The notes under the pieces are model-generated. The model ran no database searches. It was given only the letters and a program-made list of their open reading frames with translations, and was not told the DNA's origin. From the NCBI GenBank assembly GCA_032173965.1, contig CM063285.1, positions 23,409,660 to 23,473,659 of the forward strand: a stretch of 64,000 nt of DNA. Direction: 5' to 3'. This document shows positions 1 through 13,003 of the stretch, in pieces. Source of the stretch: Sitta carolinensis (lineage: Eukaryota > Chordata > Aves > Passeriformes > Sittidae). The translations under genes were made by a program, and so were the position numbers. The stretch's first letter is position 1; every line of letters starts with the position of its first letter.

Positions 1-429
1 CATTCTGGAAAGATGTTAAAGGTACTGAAAAGAAGTTTATCCTGGAAACCGCTCTGTGATAGCAAATACAGCAGCAAAATTTGGAGTATGCAGAGGTAGC
101 TATGGTTAATAATTTACATTGTTTTGATATGTATCCTACTCTTTTTTGTTTCCAGTGCAATCTTACTGGTAGTGACAAGAAAGAAGTTAAAGATACTAAG
201 AAAAATAGCTAATTTAGAAATTGTCAAACTGTGAAAAAATAGTGGAAGTGTTTATACCATTACAAGGAGCATGCAAGTTATTCATTAAAAGTGTTAAAAA
301 TCTTTATCTCATTGCAATATTGACTTGAAAGAGTAATAGAACACAAGAGCTTACTGTATTTTGTGTTGAGTCCAATCATCTAGGCTTATTATGAAAATCT
401 TTTAAGTACTAAAGAGGGGATGCCTTGGC

Positions 430-780
430 TGGAATAATCTGCAAATCCATGCTTGAGCGAACCCAGGAGACCAAGGAACTGAAATAGTGAACCAGGTGCA
501 TTAACAATGACAGGCCATCAAAGAGCAATACATTTATTACGTGTCAGGTTTGGGCCATCCGAGTAAGATGCTGAAGGTTAAATCTACATTGAGGTTTAGG
601 CTCATGCTGTGACAACATAAGTTATAAACAAGTCTCTCCTGACAGTGGTTGTCGAGTTTGTCACAAAAGCGAAGTACTGGACCTGAGGAGCAAAGCAGGG
701 AGCTTGCAGAGCTCCGTGAGGTCCTGCCTTTGCAGCTGTGCACCACTACTCTGGTAACTTGCCTGGTAGTGGTGAATAGT
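430..780 (-). mobile_element. Possible decayed LTR-like patch (weak)
   Basis: Read on the minus strand, this GC-richer patch carries a TATA-like TTTATAACTT (complement of about 620-632) and, roughly 90 bases downstream, an AATAAATG polyadenylation-like signal (near 530-540). That order is what an old retroviral LTR would show. I see no primer binding site, no TG/CA ends and no target-site duplication, and I do not recognise a family. It may equally be ordinary unique DNA. This is inference only. Confidence 0.15.
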
Positions 781-3700
781 CTGTGGATAATATAGCTCGT
801 TGCATAGATGTACTTTGAACTTTGGGAGGAAGAGGGATGGAATGAATAAATTGCTTAGGAATTTATATTTTATTTCATCTAACCTATTGCAAAATGTGGG
901 CTGAGTTAGAATGTGATGAAGGAAAGGGCTGATGTAGTAAAGTGATGCTGATACAGTGGCTAAAATATGGCTAAAATCATTACTTCTCATTACTTCTGTC
1001 AAGTGACAGCAGTGGATTGTTCATCCCTGCTCATTTCTAAAATTAGTAAGTAAAAATTACTCTGCATTCTTGCTCTCTGAACGATGACTGAGTTTCAGCC
1101 ATCATTTTTAGACTTCTAAGCCAGTGAAACAGAAACTTCTAAATGGGTCTGAGTGACTCAATAGTATTATGTGTGCAACTTACAAATGACCTTCAAAATG
1201 AGAATGGGATGCAAGAACTACTGGATACTGCTTTTTTAGATAATGACTCTTTTCTTCTTCCTGAATAGTACCTTCCACAATTAGACTGCTCCCTGGTTGG
1301 TATATTGACAGAACACTTTTATATTCTTAAAGCTGAGAACAGCTAATATGTATAACAGCATTCATTTAATCATTTAACTAAATAATTATATCCCCAAGAA
1401 ACAGCCTGATGGGATGACATGCCAAAGACAACAGAAAGAACTTTTAAGATCTGCAGTGATCTAATTAAATAAACACATTTAGTATTTGCACTTAGAGATT
1501 ATATTATTTATAATTAACTTTCCAAATAATTTATTTTGCAGCCTTTCAATTTTCTCTGTATCATTCTGCCTCATTGATAAATCCGGTCACATTTGATGGC
1601 GAGAAACTGGCATTTAAATATAACCACAGTAGACAGAACAATTATTTTTTTTAAAGAACTTATTCTGAGTGACATATTAAAAAATCTTAAAATCAGTGCC
1701 AACAGCCGCTTTTGCCTATAGCAGTCATAGATCTGTCTGCTTTAGGCCAAACACACTTTATTATTATTTACTGTATTCTGATTAATTATATCTACAGCTT
1801 AAAGAGGATTAAATGCTCATAGGAAGCAGTAGCCAGGAAACCTTATGGATAACAGAAAAAAATTTCTGGTTTTAATGGTAATAGTCAGGGAAGGAGTAAA
1901 TTCTTTTAAAGTTATTTATATTTATAGCAAAGACTACATACAATCTTATTTTTTTATCATCACTCCATCTCACTACCTAAATTCTTCTCTGCCTCCAACT
2001 CAGTTATTGAACTTTTCTTCTGTATTTCCTGAGAAATACAGAGGAGTTTTACAACGTGACTCTTGCACTTGTAGCGTCTCTGTTCACTCAGCCTCTTCTC
2101 AAGCATGGAAAGTGATGTGTGCTTCTTTCTTGTGAGTAGATTGCAGTAAAACCCCTGTAAAAGTTGCTTAAAAGGTTTATAGTACATGAGAATTGAATCT
2201 CTCCTTATCAAATTGCCTTTATCCTGCTTCATCCAGGTATGTCCATCACAATTTTTCCTACTGTTTGATTTCACAATGTGGCCTAGTTCTCTGTTGTCAA
2301 TCCACTTCAAAAGGCAAGGATGGGTAAAAGAGAATTGCTTGAGAAAGAGACAGGAGAAGGGCATACAGCAAAGTGGATGCTGCTCTGGAGTCAGTGTTTC
2401 TCCCTTTCACCCTCATTATGCATCAGTTTGCTACTGCAATTATTAAAATTAGATGCATTTTTTTTCTGATTAATGTTTCTTTTTGCTGAATGGCCTTATG
2501 GCCATATAAACTTCATATTCGATGTTCCCAAAATGTTGACACTAAGTGTTGAGAAATACACATGCTTTCAGGAGTAAATATAGAATGCAGAGGAGAACTA
2601 GTTAAACACAGTCTGTATTATCTGGACTCAAGATACAAGTTCTACACCAAAAGTCAATTCATGGCTTTGACCAGACATACATTTCCATGACTTAATCAAA
2701 GAATAAGTAAGTACATGCCTAGTCTGGATGCCCGATGCTTTTGCCAGCAAATGTTGTCTCAAGAACTCTTAATTCTTAACAATCAGAATTGTTACTCTCC
2801 AGTTAAGTAGAACATAGGATGCTGGTGGGCTGTTGTGAGCGGTCCTTTCCTATTATATGGGTTCCGGTTTTGCCTAGTTGTGGTTTTAAGCACAACGCTG
2901 CTGTTGACATCTTGGTTACTTGTTTTGTGTGGGATTGAGCCACGAAGCGGTTACCATACATTAATATTATTAGAGATAGTATTCAGTTCCATTTGCTTAG
3001 AACGTTAATACTGAACGCTTTTTTCCGAACTGAAACTACATTTAACTTAACATTGTAGTATTTTTCTATTCAGCATCTCTACCCAAAGTATATTCATTTC
3101 CCCTAGATGTATCTGATAGCAATACATTTCTGGGTGTGGTGAGGTGCTTTTGTAAATGTGGGTCCGCTGATTGTATAGACATAACGAGAAGCAGAAAAAG
3201 TTACATTGTTTTGACTGCCTAATGAAAAAGTATTTGGCATACTGTCTGCGGAAAAGCTTTCTGCTAACAAGCAAGTAAATAGCATAACTGAATTGGGAAA
3301 AATAGTCATGATTTAAAGGTTCAGCTTCACTGAGGTACTGTAAGTCTTTTGGAATTGATGGAGCAATCTTGTGAGACCTAAATGTTATCTGTGAAAGCTT
3401 CTATTCAGATATTTAGTGTGTGAAATACTCATCTTGTCAGAATTGTGATGGATTGTATGATTTTCATGTGGACTGTTGCTGTAAGGAGCTGTATTTTTTG
3501 ACTGTCATGTGAAAATGGTATATAAACAAACTGATTTTATAAAGCAACATCTGTTTGCTTTTTAGGGCCTTATTCTAATAAAAGTCTTGGCAAAGTCATA
3601 AAAAGAGGTTAATTTGGAGTAAAGATCATTCTTCTTAATACAGCCCACAGGCAATAATTAAGTTTTTTCCAAATGGAAAGAAATTCACTCAGAATAGTTA

Positions 3701-4098
3701 TGGTAAATGAAACATTCAGATGTGGATGAACGTGTTGGAATTGGCAAAATAGACTTGGCCAGGTTAAAATTGTACTGATACAAATCTTTATATCATACTC
3801 TGATTCAGGCTTTCTTTTATTTTTTGTTGAGAAAATGAATTCATATTTTACTCTGTGTCTTGAAATTTCTTCTATTTCTGAGCAAATACACTGGAGATGG
3901 ATGTGCTTACTGGACAACTGTTTGGGGCTTTCATGTTTGTCAAGTCTTCTGAACTTGCACAAGCTCCTTGATATTTCCATATTCAGTTGGTGCTCACAGA
4001 TACACTGAACAACAAGTTAAATTTTCAATTACTGTAATTTCCATTGCTCTGTCAGACTGAAGAAAATGTTGTAGATTTAAATGCAGGCAAAAAATGAA

Positions 4099-4175
4099 GG
4101 GTATGATCCAGAGTCCATTGAAGTCAATGGTATTTATTTTTATTTAGGAAGGCAATTTTAAATTAATTCAGGCCA
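4099..4175. repeat. Ancient sauropsid-type interspersed repeat fragment
   Basis: The string around 4104-4130 (GATCCAGAGTCCATTGAAGT followed by CAATGG) resembles a motif that recurs very often in turtle, crocodile and bird genomes, where a near-palindromic 'TTGAAGTCAATGG' core sits next to 'GGATCA'. The family name is not certain to me and the fragment is only about 75 bp. The call rests on recollection of that motif, not on an alignment. Confidence 0.35.
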
Positions 4176-5693
4176 TGCATGAAAAGCAGTGTAAAAGTTA
4201 AATGGAAATTAGGACTTTCAGATACTGATGTCTTGCTCTCACTGAATCCCATGTCAATGAACCCTAGCACAGTTCCCAAGTACTTGCATGATTGGCTATT
4301 TTACCGTTGTTTATCACTCTGGTATTACTATTTCTCATGTTTTCCATATGATAATGAGATAATGAAAAATAATTCCTCATGTGGGCCATATGTGAATAAC
4401 TGTAGCATAAAGTCATACTAAAAGAGTCCTGTTAAATTAAAATTGCAGTTACATTACCATACATCAGATATTATGCCTTTGTAACAAATGGGAAACCAGC
4501 TCTATTATTGCATATACTCTGCTTTTTGTTGATGATAGTAGTAAAATGCATTCAGAACCACATGAACCTCTGAGTTCAAGCCTAAGGCATGTGACCAGTA
4601 TACCAACCTGTTGTTCTCTAGAAATTAAGTGTGTGGTAAATCCCCAAAGCATTTCACATCCACCATTTCCTTTGACACTCTATCACAAGACTTCACTGAT
4701 TAATTGTCAGACTGAATATCTTGAACTTAGTCATTAATTTTGTCTGAAAAGGTATCATTCCAGAGGACTTTCTCTAGCAAGATGATATTACCTGCATTAT
4801 TAAATACTTACTCTAGTGCCTGTCATACATAAACCCTCTGCTCCCTAAGCACAGATCCCTTCTATTTAGCTGCCGTTTGTGGATAGAGACAATAAACTAA
4901 GATGAGATTTTGTACTTCAGGTGTCCTTTGATGAAACAATTTTTTTTTTCCGAATCTAAAAGAACAGTATATTATGAAATTCGAATATTTTGGAGGTTTT
5001 CATTATATTAGAAGTGCTCATACTTAACTTTCTGTATACAAATTTTTGCATAATTTAACTAGTGTTTCCCATTTTCCCTGAAGAAACTCCCAGGCCTCTT
5101 AACTGTGACCTGACAATGATGAATTGAGTAGGAAGTATGGAGACATACTGAAGAAAGAGGGAGTTAAAATGTACTTATTTTTACCATAAAAATAATCACA
5201 GCATATTAGAGACTTTTAGAGACTTTTTTTAGGTAATAATTTATTTTCATTTTAATTTAAAGTATAAATAAAGGTTTTGTTCTATTGGCATGCACATACC
5301 TTAATTTTTCTGGTGTGATCTTACATGAAGTAATAAACTGCTGAGGCTTTTTTATGAGCATGTTGTCAGACTAATATAAACTTTTACATTCAATAGAAGC
5401 AATAGGAGAAATAAGGATCCTGAGCCTTATTAATTTAGGGAGTATTCTCTGCACAGTTGTTTGCCTGAAAGGATCCATATTATTTACTGGACAATGTAAA
5501 GCAGTATAGGACATATAGTCTTGGCATATGTCACCCTTTATAAGTGCAGTGTGTATGATTTTAATCCCCTAATTATGAACATCAGATCCTGAAGGAAAAG
5601 TGGAAGCCAAGAAGAAGACTTCAGGTTCTAAAACAAAGAGAGCTTTAGCTTGCGAGATAATATACTTTTCTGGGGTAAAAGTCTTTTTATAGC

Positions 5694-5732
5694 TATTCAT
5701 GGAGCACATAGAAAATATTCATGGAGCACATA
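5694..5732. repeat. Local 22-bp-period duplication
   Basis: The 17-mer TATTCATGGAGCACATA occurs at 5694-5710 and again exactly at 5716-5732, separated by five bases. The lack of divergence suggests a fairly recent slippage event. Confidence 0.8.
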
Positions 5733-7617
5733 AATCTGAATTAAGACCTTTCCTTCGGTTTTCTCCAGGGGAAACTTGCTCTCAGTCACAAGGACTTCTA
5801 TGGAAATCAGGCACAAATGGATTGAATGTCCGTGAGTTAACCCTCCTCAATTAGAGTTACAACTTTGTTTTTAGGTTTTGCATTGCTGTCAGTAAAACTT
5901 GAAAAAATTTATTTATTTTGTCTTCTTTAAGGTAGGCATGGATTGCCTGGATTTGATTGAAAGTATAGCTTGGGCAGCAAAACCAAGCAGTGTGATGGCT
6001 GATTAGGCAGGAATCCACCTTGGCTTTTAAATTTTGGATTGTTTGCAGTGTTGGCTTTTGGAAATATCCCCTCCATTACTTTAAGTGTATAAATGGCAGA
6101 CATTGAAAACTGGTGCTACTGGCAAGCAGGCAACATGAAAACTCTTGACAACAAAAGTGAACTTTAGAGCAGAAGTAACCCTTAAAAAGATCCTAAAATG
6201 GTGCCATTGACGTTATAATCCTTTAAATGTGATGAATAATTAAAAATAGCCAGTAACTTATTCATCTAGACTACCTGGGAAATGATAAGGGACATTTTGT
6301 AAAAATGGAGTTCCTTATAAGTAAAGGACATCACATGAAGACAGCAGAAGGGGGATTCCAAATAGGAGGAGTGGGTTGAGAAGGAGTCTAGTAGAGAGAG
6401 AAACAGAAGAGCTCTTGCCAAAGATAGGGAGAGCTGAAGAGCCACATGGAGTTAAACTGATCCCAGTTAACCTTTGAGTTTAGTTAACCTGTAAACAAAA
6501 ATGTATCTGTCTCACTAAATCTGTGAGCTAAAATTATCAGAAGATATGAGGTTGCTTTGCAAATACACTTACATAGCTCTGCTACTGCTCAAGCATTCAC
6601 TTTTGGCCACCGTTGAATATTATATTGGGCTAAAATGGCTTCTACTGCAAGCCTTTGGCTTGTATGTGCTTCACTGACTCAGATAATTCAGTGAGGAGAA
6701 AAAGAATTTAAGTTTTATGAGTCAGTCATAATAAAATATACAAGATTAACCCATATTTAACTGTATCTTTTGAAGACAAATTTTTTTTTCCTTAGAAAAA
6801 GGCTAGCAAGATGGAACACTAAAGATTAATAAGCTGTTCGGTTTACTGTGTACTCTTATGTGCACATTATGTGACCACATAACTACATAGAATATTTTTC
6901 AAAACGTAGCCTTAGTATTTTACAGAAATTAGTTGGAAAACTTCAGCTGAGTTTGAGATGGTTCTGACACCATTGCCAGGATAAAATGTGGCACACTTCA
7001 GCTTCGATACACGTATTTTATATTTTTAATTTTTAAAATTATTTTAATATTTTTTTTTAAAATAATAAAGATCAGACCAGAAAAGAAGGGTTATCATTGT
7101 CAGAGGCTCCTGGCAAGGGCAATTGGAAGACACAGCGGGCAGTGGTAGAGAATTCTTAAAATCTAAACAGTTTTCCCCTTGAAACACATGTTGATTTACA
7201 AGCACAGGCACAAAAAGTAGGGTGATTAAAGAATTTATTTTCATTCATTGTACCCTGTAGGCAAATGTCTTCAGTATTTAACCAAGAGATCGATGAAAAC
7301 AAATTGTTCACTGACAACCAGCTAGTTACTTTTCTTCAGATGAAATACTGCTCTAAGTACTCTACCATTATGAGGACAGTTCTTTCTTTATTTTCCATTA
7401 CTTCCTGCATTTCTTTTCCTCCCTATTTTTATTACCTCTCCTCCTAAGAGTCTCCTTACAAGATAAAACTGGAATTATGTGAAAATACAAAGCAGCTAGG
7501 TGCTATAGAGTTATATATCAGCCAAGCTCCAGTAGGGAGCTGCATGTTTCAGTTTCATGTATGCTGATAACTGTAATTCCAAAATGAAGTATAGGGCCCA
7601 GAGTGTACAAAAGTACT

Positions 7618-7944
7618 TCAGGAGGATCTTCCTGCAGTCCCCACAACAGGGCAGTGCTGTTTCACTTGTGACACCATTTTATCCTTTGTTGAGCTAAGAA
7701 TTTCCCAAGTGTCCCTAATAGCCAGTACTGGAGGGGGCACAGCCTCTGTCAAAAGGATGTCAGCATTTCCAAGGAGGTAACAGTTCTTTCTCAGAGCCAT
7801 AAGGTCAAGTCTGATGTTCTGTATGATTTTTTTCATAGAATGCCAGTAGTGATGAGAGACTCCTCTCTTGTCATATCCTCTCCTTGCTACGGGAAGTGTG
7901 ACAGTAGTTGTGAAATTCTTTAAATAGCTACCAAGCTGAGACAC
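7618..7944 (-). other. 108-codon open frame, unknown, probably not a gene
   Basis: A minus-strand frame opens with an ATG at 7944 and runs 108 codons to a stop at 7618. The region is slightly less AT-rich than its surroundings, and the predicted product has mixed composition with no long hydrophobic segment and no motif I recognise. It could be chance, part of a noncoding transcript, or a remnant of an old element. No splice-site or promoter evidence supports expression. Confidence 0.15.
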
Positions 7945-9407
7945 AGTACATTTCTAAAGTTGTTGTATATCTTAGGAACCAACCATCTTTTCATCTTCTG
8001 TGCCCTTGTGGCTTAGGAAGTGGCAACACATTGTCAGCTTACAGAATTCTCCATGAGAATTGTTTGGGCAGTTATTTTTTCAGAGGGTAATAGATAAGAA
8101 GGTTTTGTTCCTTTTGAGCCATATTTATTAAATCTTAAATGAAACACCTGTAAACCTGAAGAAGCTGACCCATGTGGTAGGCAGTCAGCTTACAACATCA
8201 CACCAGTATTAAGAACATCCACAATCTTATCTCTCTAGTGTTCTACATAATTGCTTTTGTCAAGAAATGGCCTCGTTTGTTCAGCTCTCACATTCCAATT
8301 TCTGATACTTGAATCTGAAAAATCATTCTTCTCAAGGAGTAATCTGGCATTTTCCACCCATCTTCAGCAGTTACTCCTCCAAGTGCAAACAAGGAAACAA
8401 CAGAGAAACAGTTTCAGATCAAGAAAAAATATATTTAAATATAAATTGCTTCTAACTGCCCTCCGTAGATATTCTGCTCTGTCCTAGAAGCTTTTCTGTT
8501 TTCTAGGATCCAATAGTGCTTTGTTCTCTACAAAGACAAAACCAAAACATATTTCCTGTAGCATATATGCTGTTGTATGTTCTGAAAATCACTTTATAAA
8601 AGACTTCTCAAAAAAAATCTATAATAATTTTTTGTCCAAGTATGCTACTTGCTTAGTTAATAGAAATCTAAGTGCTCTAATGAAAATTGAGTTCTCAGAA
8701 TTTTTATAGAGAATGTTTTGCAGAAGCTCTTTATTTTCAGGTAATTTTCTTGCTTTTAAGAAATATGATTTCAGAGAAAGTGTCATTACCAGAATTGGTA
8801 GCATTAATTCAGAAGCATGAAGTAATAGTAGAAAAAAATAATATTGTGCTGCTGAAAAAAAATTTAATGGGCTCTGAAGACATGTCTAGAAATAGCAAAT
8901 GATACTAGTAAAGTATTTTTAAAACTAAATATTTATTTTCAGACTTCATTATGCATTGCAAATATTTTTCCCCTTAAAGGTTACGCATCCATTTATTCTA
9001 ATAGCTCGATACTCCACCCAGTTGTTTATTTTTCAAGTGCTGTCATAATAACATGGTAAAATAGAGTTGGTCGAAGAGATCTTTAAGGGAAAATATAAAT
9101 CAACAGGGCAATTTTGACAGCAAGAAAATTATAGCAGTTCAGATACACTGAGGGTTTGTCCCTATGTGCTGTGCATGTTGCTCAGTTTTCAGTCTGTTTT
9201 TGATGGAAATTTGTAATCAGTGTTACTATCTGGAATGCCTATACCTACTAATAATTGTGTAGGAAGGGTGGTTTAGGGTTAGGTGAGATGTTCATCTAGT
9301 CTGGCATCCTGTCCTTGTAGCAAATTCTTAGGGAAAGAGAGCAAGAAGAGTGGTACTTCCCCTGGCATGTTCATCAAGTTTCTGGTTTTAGTAGCTTAGG
9401 TACTTGG

Positions 9408-9955
9408 AATCATGGAATGGTTTGGGTTGAGAGGGACTTTAAAGGCCACCTAGTTCCAAATTCCCTGCCAGGGAGGGGATGCCATCCAGCAGACCAGGTT
9501 GCTTAGAGCTCCATCCAATGTGGCCTTGAACACTTTCAGGGATGAGGCATCCACAACTTCTTTGGGCAACTTGTTCCTGTGCCCCAGTACTCTCTGAGTA
9601 AAGAATTCCTTCCCAACGGCTAATCTGAATCTTTCTTCTTTTAGTTTAAAAGGAGTCACCCTTGTCCTATCTCTGTCTGCTTGAGTAAAAAGTCACTCTC
9701 CCTTTGTTTTGTAAGCCCCTTTTAGGCACTATAAAGCTCCTCTGAGGTCTCTCTGGATTCTTTTCTTCAGGCTGAACAACCACAGATCTCTCAGCCTTCT
9801 TCTTCACAGGAGAGGTGTTCCAGCTTTCTGACCATCTTCATAGCCTTCTACTGGACTCATTTTAACAGGTCCATGTCTTTCTTGGCTGGGAAATCCATGG
9901 CCTGAATGCAACACTCCAGGAGTGGTCTCCAAAGGGCAGAGTAGAGTCTAATTTC
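9408..9955 (-). mobile_element. CR1 LINE 3' fragment, 5'-truncated
   Basis: This is the clearest CR1 copy in the window. On the plus strand it reads as the reverse complement of the CR1 3' end. It begins AATCATGGAATGGTTTGGGT and passes the family landmarks 'ccttgaacactttcagg', 'gcatccacaacttc', 'cttgtcctatctctgt', 'caggctgaacaac', 'ggtccatgtctttctt' and 'caacactccaggagtgg' in the expected order. The copy is therefore inserted on the minus strand with its 3' end at 9408. About 550 bp remain, covering the end of the reverse-transcriptase ORF and the 3' UTR. Severe 5' truncation is normal for CR1. Many substitutions and stop codons show it is dead. CR1 normally ends in a short ATTCTRTG-type microsatellite, of which only traces remain. 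Confidence 0.95.
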
Positions 9956-11648
9956 TCATACAGACCAGAAACATTACATAAAATAGAATAGATACAAGTT
10001 ATATAGTTCTCCTCACAAATCCCTGATATCCAGGTATATTTGTTCCTGTGATTGTGTCTCTGAAATCCATCAATTAATCACAATTTCACAAAGTTGATTT
10101 TCCTGTTTTATGAAGCAGTAGCTCCACAACATTGTGTCCCATATCTGTTTGCTATAAAAAGGTAGGTTAAGCATTATTCACTTTCCAGATTCTCTGGTCT
10201 CGATTCAAATACATTTAACTTTGTTACCTCATCTATTCGTACCTTTCACTTCAGGTTTTCCCATTTGTGTTCATTTCCCCCTTATTCCTATAAGTGTTGA
10301 TTGTCATGACATAGTTCCAGTCGATTGTTTGCAGGCTGTTAGTCTGAACACTAGACAGAATGTATATTTGACAGCAACCAACTGGGCTGGTAATCCACAA
10401 TTTGTTGATAGCAATAGACACAGGGCATTAGGGGATTGTAAATGAAGTGTTGGTGTAGCAGTAATTACAGACTCAGCAGCATTGCCAGAGTTAAGGACTG
10501 AAGTTTGCTTTAAAGTCTGTTTCAGTGGTTTATGTAATTCAGCTAGGGTAATTTGCAGTTGAATGAAACCTGACATGGAAATAGTAAACTCTAATGCTGT
10601 GTTTCTTCTGAAAAGAGTTCAGACAAGAACTGAGAACACAGCAATCCTTAGAGAAGAGGTTCATTCTGCCAAATATGGTTAGGTAATTAATCAAGCATGT
10701 GCATTTTCAGCTTCCAGGAGTTTATTTATAGAATTATTTTCATCTTTGTTTTTAAAATATATGATCAATGAAACAGCACTTTTTTAGCACAGTTACTATT
10801 TTATGAAGCTGTCAAACAATGACCACTCTCCTTATATCAATGAATTGTAATGCCGTGTTGCAGAATGATGTGAAACCACAACCAGATGAACAGTTAAACT
10901 TTGGAATTAGTTCTGGGTCCTCATATGAGTAGCTCTAAGTGACTACTCTTAATAATATTCTTCACTCTTTCAAGTGACACTGAAGCTTGGTCTCCTAAGG
11001 GGTCACGGCAGGTGAAAGCAAAAGAGGGAAAGAGCAAAGCCTATAAAAATTCAAATGGATATTAAATGAAGTTTTCAGCAGTGTTGTCACTGTATTTCTT
11101 AGAATATCAGATTATTTTATGGGCCCTCACTCACTTAATTTTGAGCTTTCTCCATATTCCAAATTCAGAAGTTGAAGAAGAGGTTGCTGGTAAATCAGCA
11201 CAGAAAATGGATTGTAATTACTCAAGCCCCCAAAGGTAAAAACACTCCTTCAAGTGACAGGTCTACAGAGCTTTGTGGTAACCAAGGTCACCTGAAAAAC
11301 TTTAATCCTCTCTAAATATTTCGCCATCAGAAAGGAAGCCCTGTACTTAGGAAGACCTTTTTTCTTTATTAAAACCTCTGGTGTTCGACATTAATTTCTG
11401 CTCAGTTCAGAGTTGCTTGTAGTGTATTTTTCTTCCAGTACTGTATGCCTGCGATTACCATTATCTTTTTTTTTTTTTTTTTTTTCCAGAAATTAAGTAA
11501 CAGAACAGATTAGGTATTTTGTATTGAGTGTTACTTTATGAGATGTAATGCAGTGTCATCCTCTGGATTATGCTTTCTCTTTTCAAGATCTCCTAGCTGT
11601 ATGTGTTGTTCATTTTACAGATGTGTTATTGAATTTCTAGGTATAGAT
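9956..11648. other. Unique AT-rich spacer between two CR1 copies
   Basis: No gene or recognisable repeat is visible, apart from a 20-base T run at 11466-11485. Overlapping plus and minus frames near 10221-10576 are short and look like chance. Confidence 0.55.
11466..11485. repeat. Poly-T tract (20 bp)
   Basis: An uninterrupted run of T preceded by 'ttatc' and followed by 'ccaga'. It is not clearly the tail of any neighbouring retroposon: CR1 elements do not carry poly-A tails, and the next CR1 begins 160 bp away. Confidence 0.9.
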
Positions 11649-11817
11649 AGAATTACAGAACAATAGAATGGCCTGGGTTAGAAGGGACTTTACAGATCAT
11701 CTAATTCCAACTGCCCTGCTGTGGTCAGGGACACCTTTCACTAGAAAAGTTGCTCAGAGCTCCATCTAACCTGGCCTTGAACACTTCCATGGCTGGGGCA
11801 TCCACAACTTCTCTAGG
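11649..11817 (-). mobile_element. CR1 LINE 3' tail, short
   Basis: About 170 bp of CR1 3' UTR in reverse orientation, starting with 'agaattacagaacaatagaa' and 'tggcctgggttagaagggac'. It then shows 'cagatcatctaattccaact', 'ttgctcagagctccatctaa', 'cctggccttgaacacttcca' and 'gcatccacaacttctctagg'. It ends abruptly at about 11817, giving a 5'-truncated insertion on the minus strand. The ORF that overlaps its right edge is noncoding CR1 plus flank. It is similar to the copy at 9408 but a separate insertion. Confidence 0.93.
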
Positions 11818-12438
11818 TGTATAATAGTGAACCATGCTAAAACCAAACAGAACAAACTTGTAATAATTTCTCCTTGGGCTCAGACCTCTTTGGTTGCAAT
11901 CTTGAGTGTTATTGGTAGTCATGGTGATGGGATTTTCTCCTCAGAGGTTGTAATACGAAATAGGAATTGTTATAGGCACAATTACTATTATCGTTTGTTG
12001 ACCTGAGTAGCACAACGTTCAAGCTTATTTCAATTACAAGGAGAAATTGGATGTGTTTCCTTGATGTCACTTGATTTATAGAATCTGTTTTCCAGAATAT
12101 AGGATGAATTAAATAGATGCATCTTTTATTTATAACCTCAAGACTTCTTCCAATAGGTTTTGATACAGAACACTCTTACTGTTGATTCTGAGGTTGCATT
12201 GACAATACTAAGCACTTTTTGGGAGATCAGATTTGGTTGGTCTTGAAATGCTCAGTCCCAGTACACTGAAGCATGAAAGGAGTTTTATTTAGAAAGACAA
12301 ACTTGAATTCTGTGAATGAGACAACTAACTTTGTGGTAAATTTTTAAATAAATTTTCCTGGTCAGCTGTACCAACCTAAGTAATCAATTATGAATGTGGT
12401 CCTCTCCATGTACTAACTGGCAAAGCCCCAGTAACCTC

Positions 12439-13003
12439 TGTCTTCCTTTCAGCTGGGATAGACATCATTCTCTTCTCAGAAGCTGGTACAGCACTTTGTT
12501 TTGGATTCAGCATAATGTCAATAACACTGATGCTTTGGTTGGTGCTTTAATAGTGCTTGGCCCAAGTCAAGGACTTTTCAGGATCTCGTGCTCTGCCAGT
12601 GGGGAGGTGAAGAAGAATCTGGAAGGTAACGTAGCTGGGATAGCTGACCCAAAAAGGCCAGAGGAATATCCCATAGTATAAAATGTCATCCCCAGTAAAC
12701 TGGGGAAGTCACCTGAAATGGGCCTGACTTGGTCATCTGGCAGCAAGTGGGTAGGGAGCAACTATATCGTGCATCACTTTTTCTTCTTAGCTTTTATATA
12801 TCTCTCTTCCTCCCTCTTCTTACTCATTAAAATCATTGTTATTTTCATTACTATTATTAAATTTTACTTTGTTTCAATTATTAAGCTGATTTTATGTCAG
12901 CCCACAAGTTTTACCTTTTTTTCCTGATTCTCCTCCCCATCCCACTGGGAGGCAGGGGCAAGTGGGCAAGCAGTCACGTAGTTTTTAGTTGTTGGCTTTC
13001 ATG
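12439..13003 (+). mobile_element. Avian endogenous retrovirus solo LTR (copy 1 of 3)
   Basis: This is a degenerate LTR of a family common in birds, in sense orientation. Landmarks in order: a U3 start near TG (12439) with 'cagctgggatagacatcatt', then 'agctggtacagcactttgtt', 'gtcaaggacttttcagg', 'ggaatatcccata', a TATAAAA string at 12677-12683, 'attattaaattttactttg', 'attctcctccccatccca' and an end near 'tagttgttggctttc'. The same landmarks occur reverse-complemented at 43045-43445 and 58516-59071. No viral reading frame adjoins either side, so it is a solo LTR, the usual product of LTR-LTR recombination. The 95-codon frame through its 5' half is not coding. I found no clear target-site duplication. 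The family name is left open; the recognition is from memory of the avian consensus. Confidence 0.85.

Larger units (their letters stand above)
1..9407. other. AT-rich unique DNA without a supported gene
   Basis: No reading frame here is longer than 134 codons, and none shows a domain, signal peptide with a mature domain, or codon pattern I recognise. The sequence is AT-rich with many short A and T runs, typical of avian intergenic or intronic DNA. Within it I see one possible minus-strand LTR-like patch (about 430-780), one ancient repeat fragment (about 4100-4175), a 17-bp local duplication (5694-5732) and one 108-codon open frame of unknown meaning (7618-7944), each listed separately. Nothing else stands out by eye. 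Exons of a large gene cannot be excluded without transcript data. Confidence 0.6.

Noticed and set aside
1960..2364. Longest open frame in the window (134 codons, minus strand)
   Set aside because: Overlapped by plus-strand frames, low-complexity AT-rich composition, and no recognisable domain or splice context. A frame of this length is expected by chance in 64 kb read six ways.
9450..9659. 69-codon minus-strand frame
   Set aside because: Part of the 3' UTR and pol end of a degenerate CR1 copy, not an independent gene.
12394..12681. 95-codon plus-strand frame
   Set aside because: Lies almost entirely in the U3 of the solo LTR at 12439-13003; not coding.
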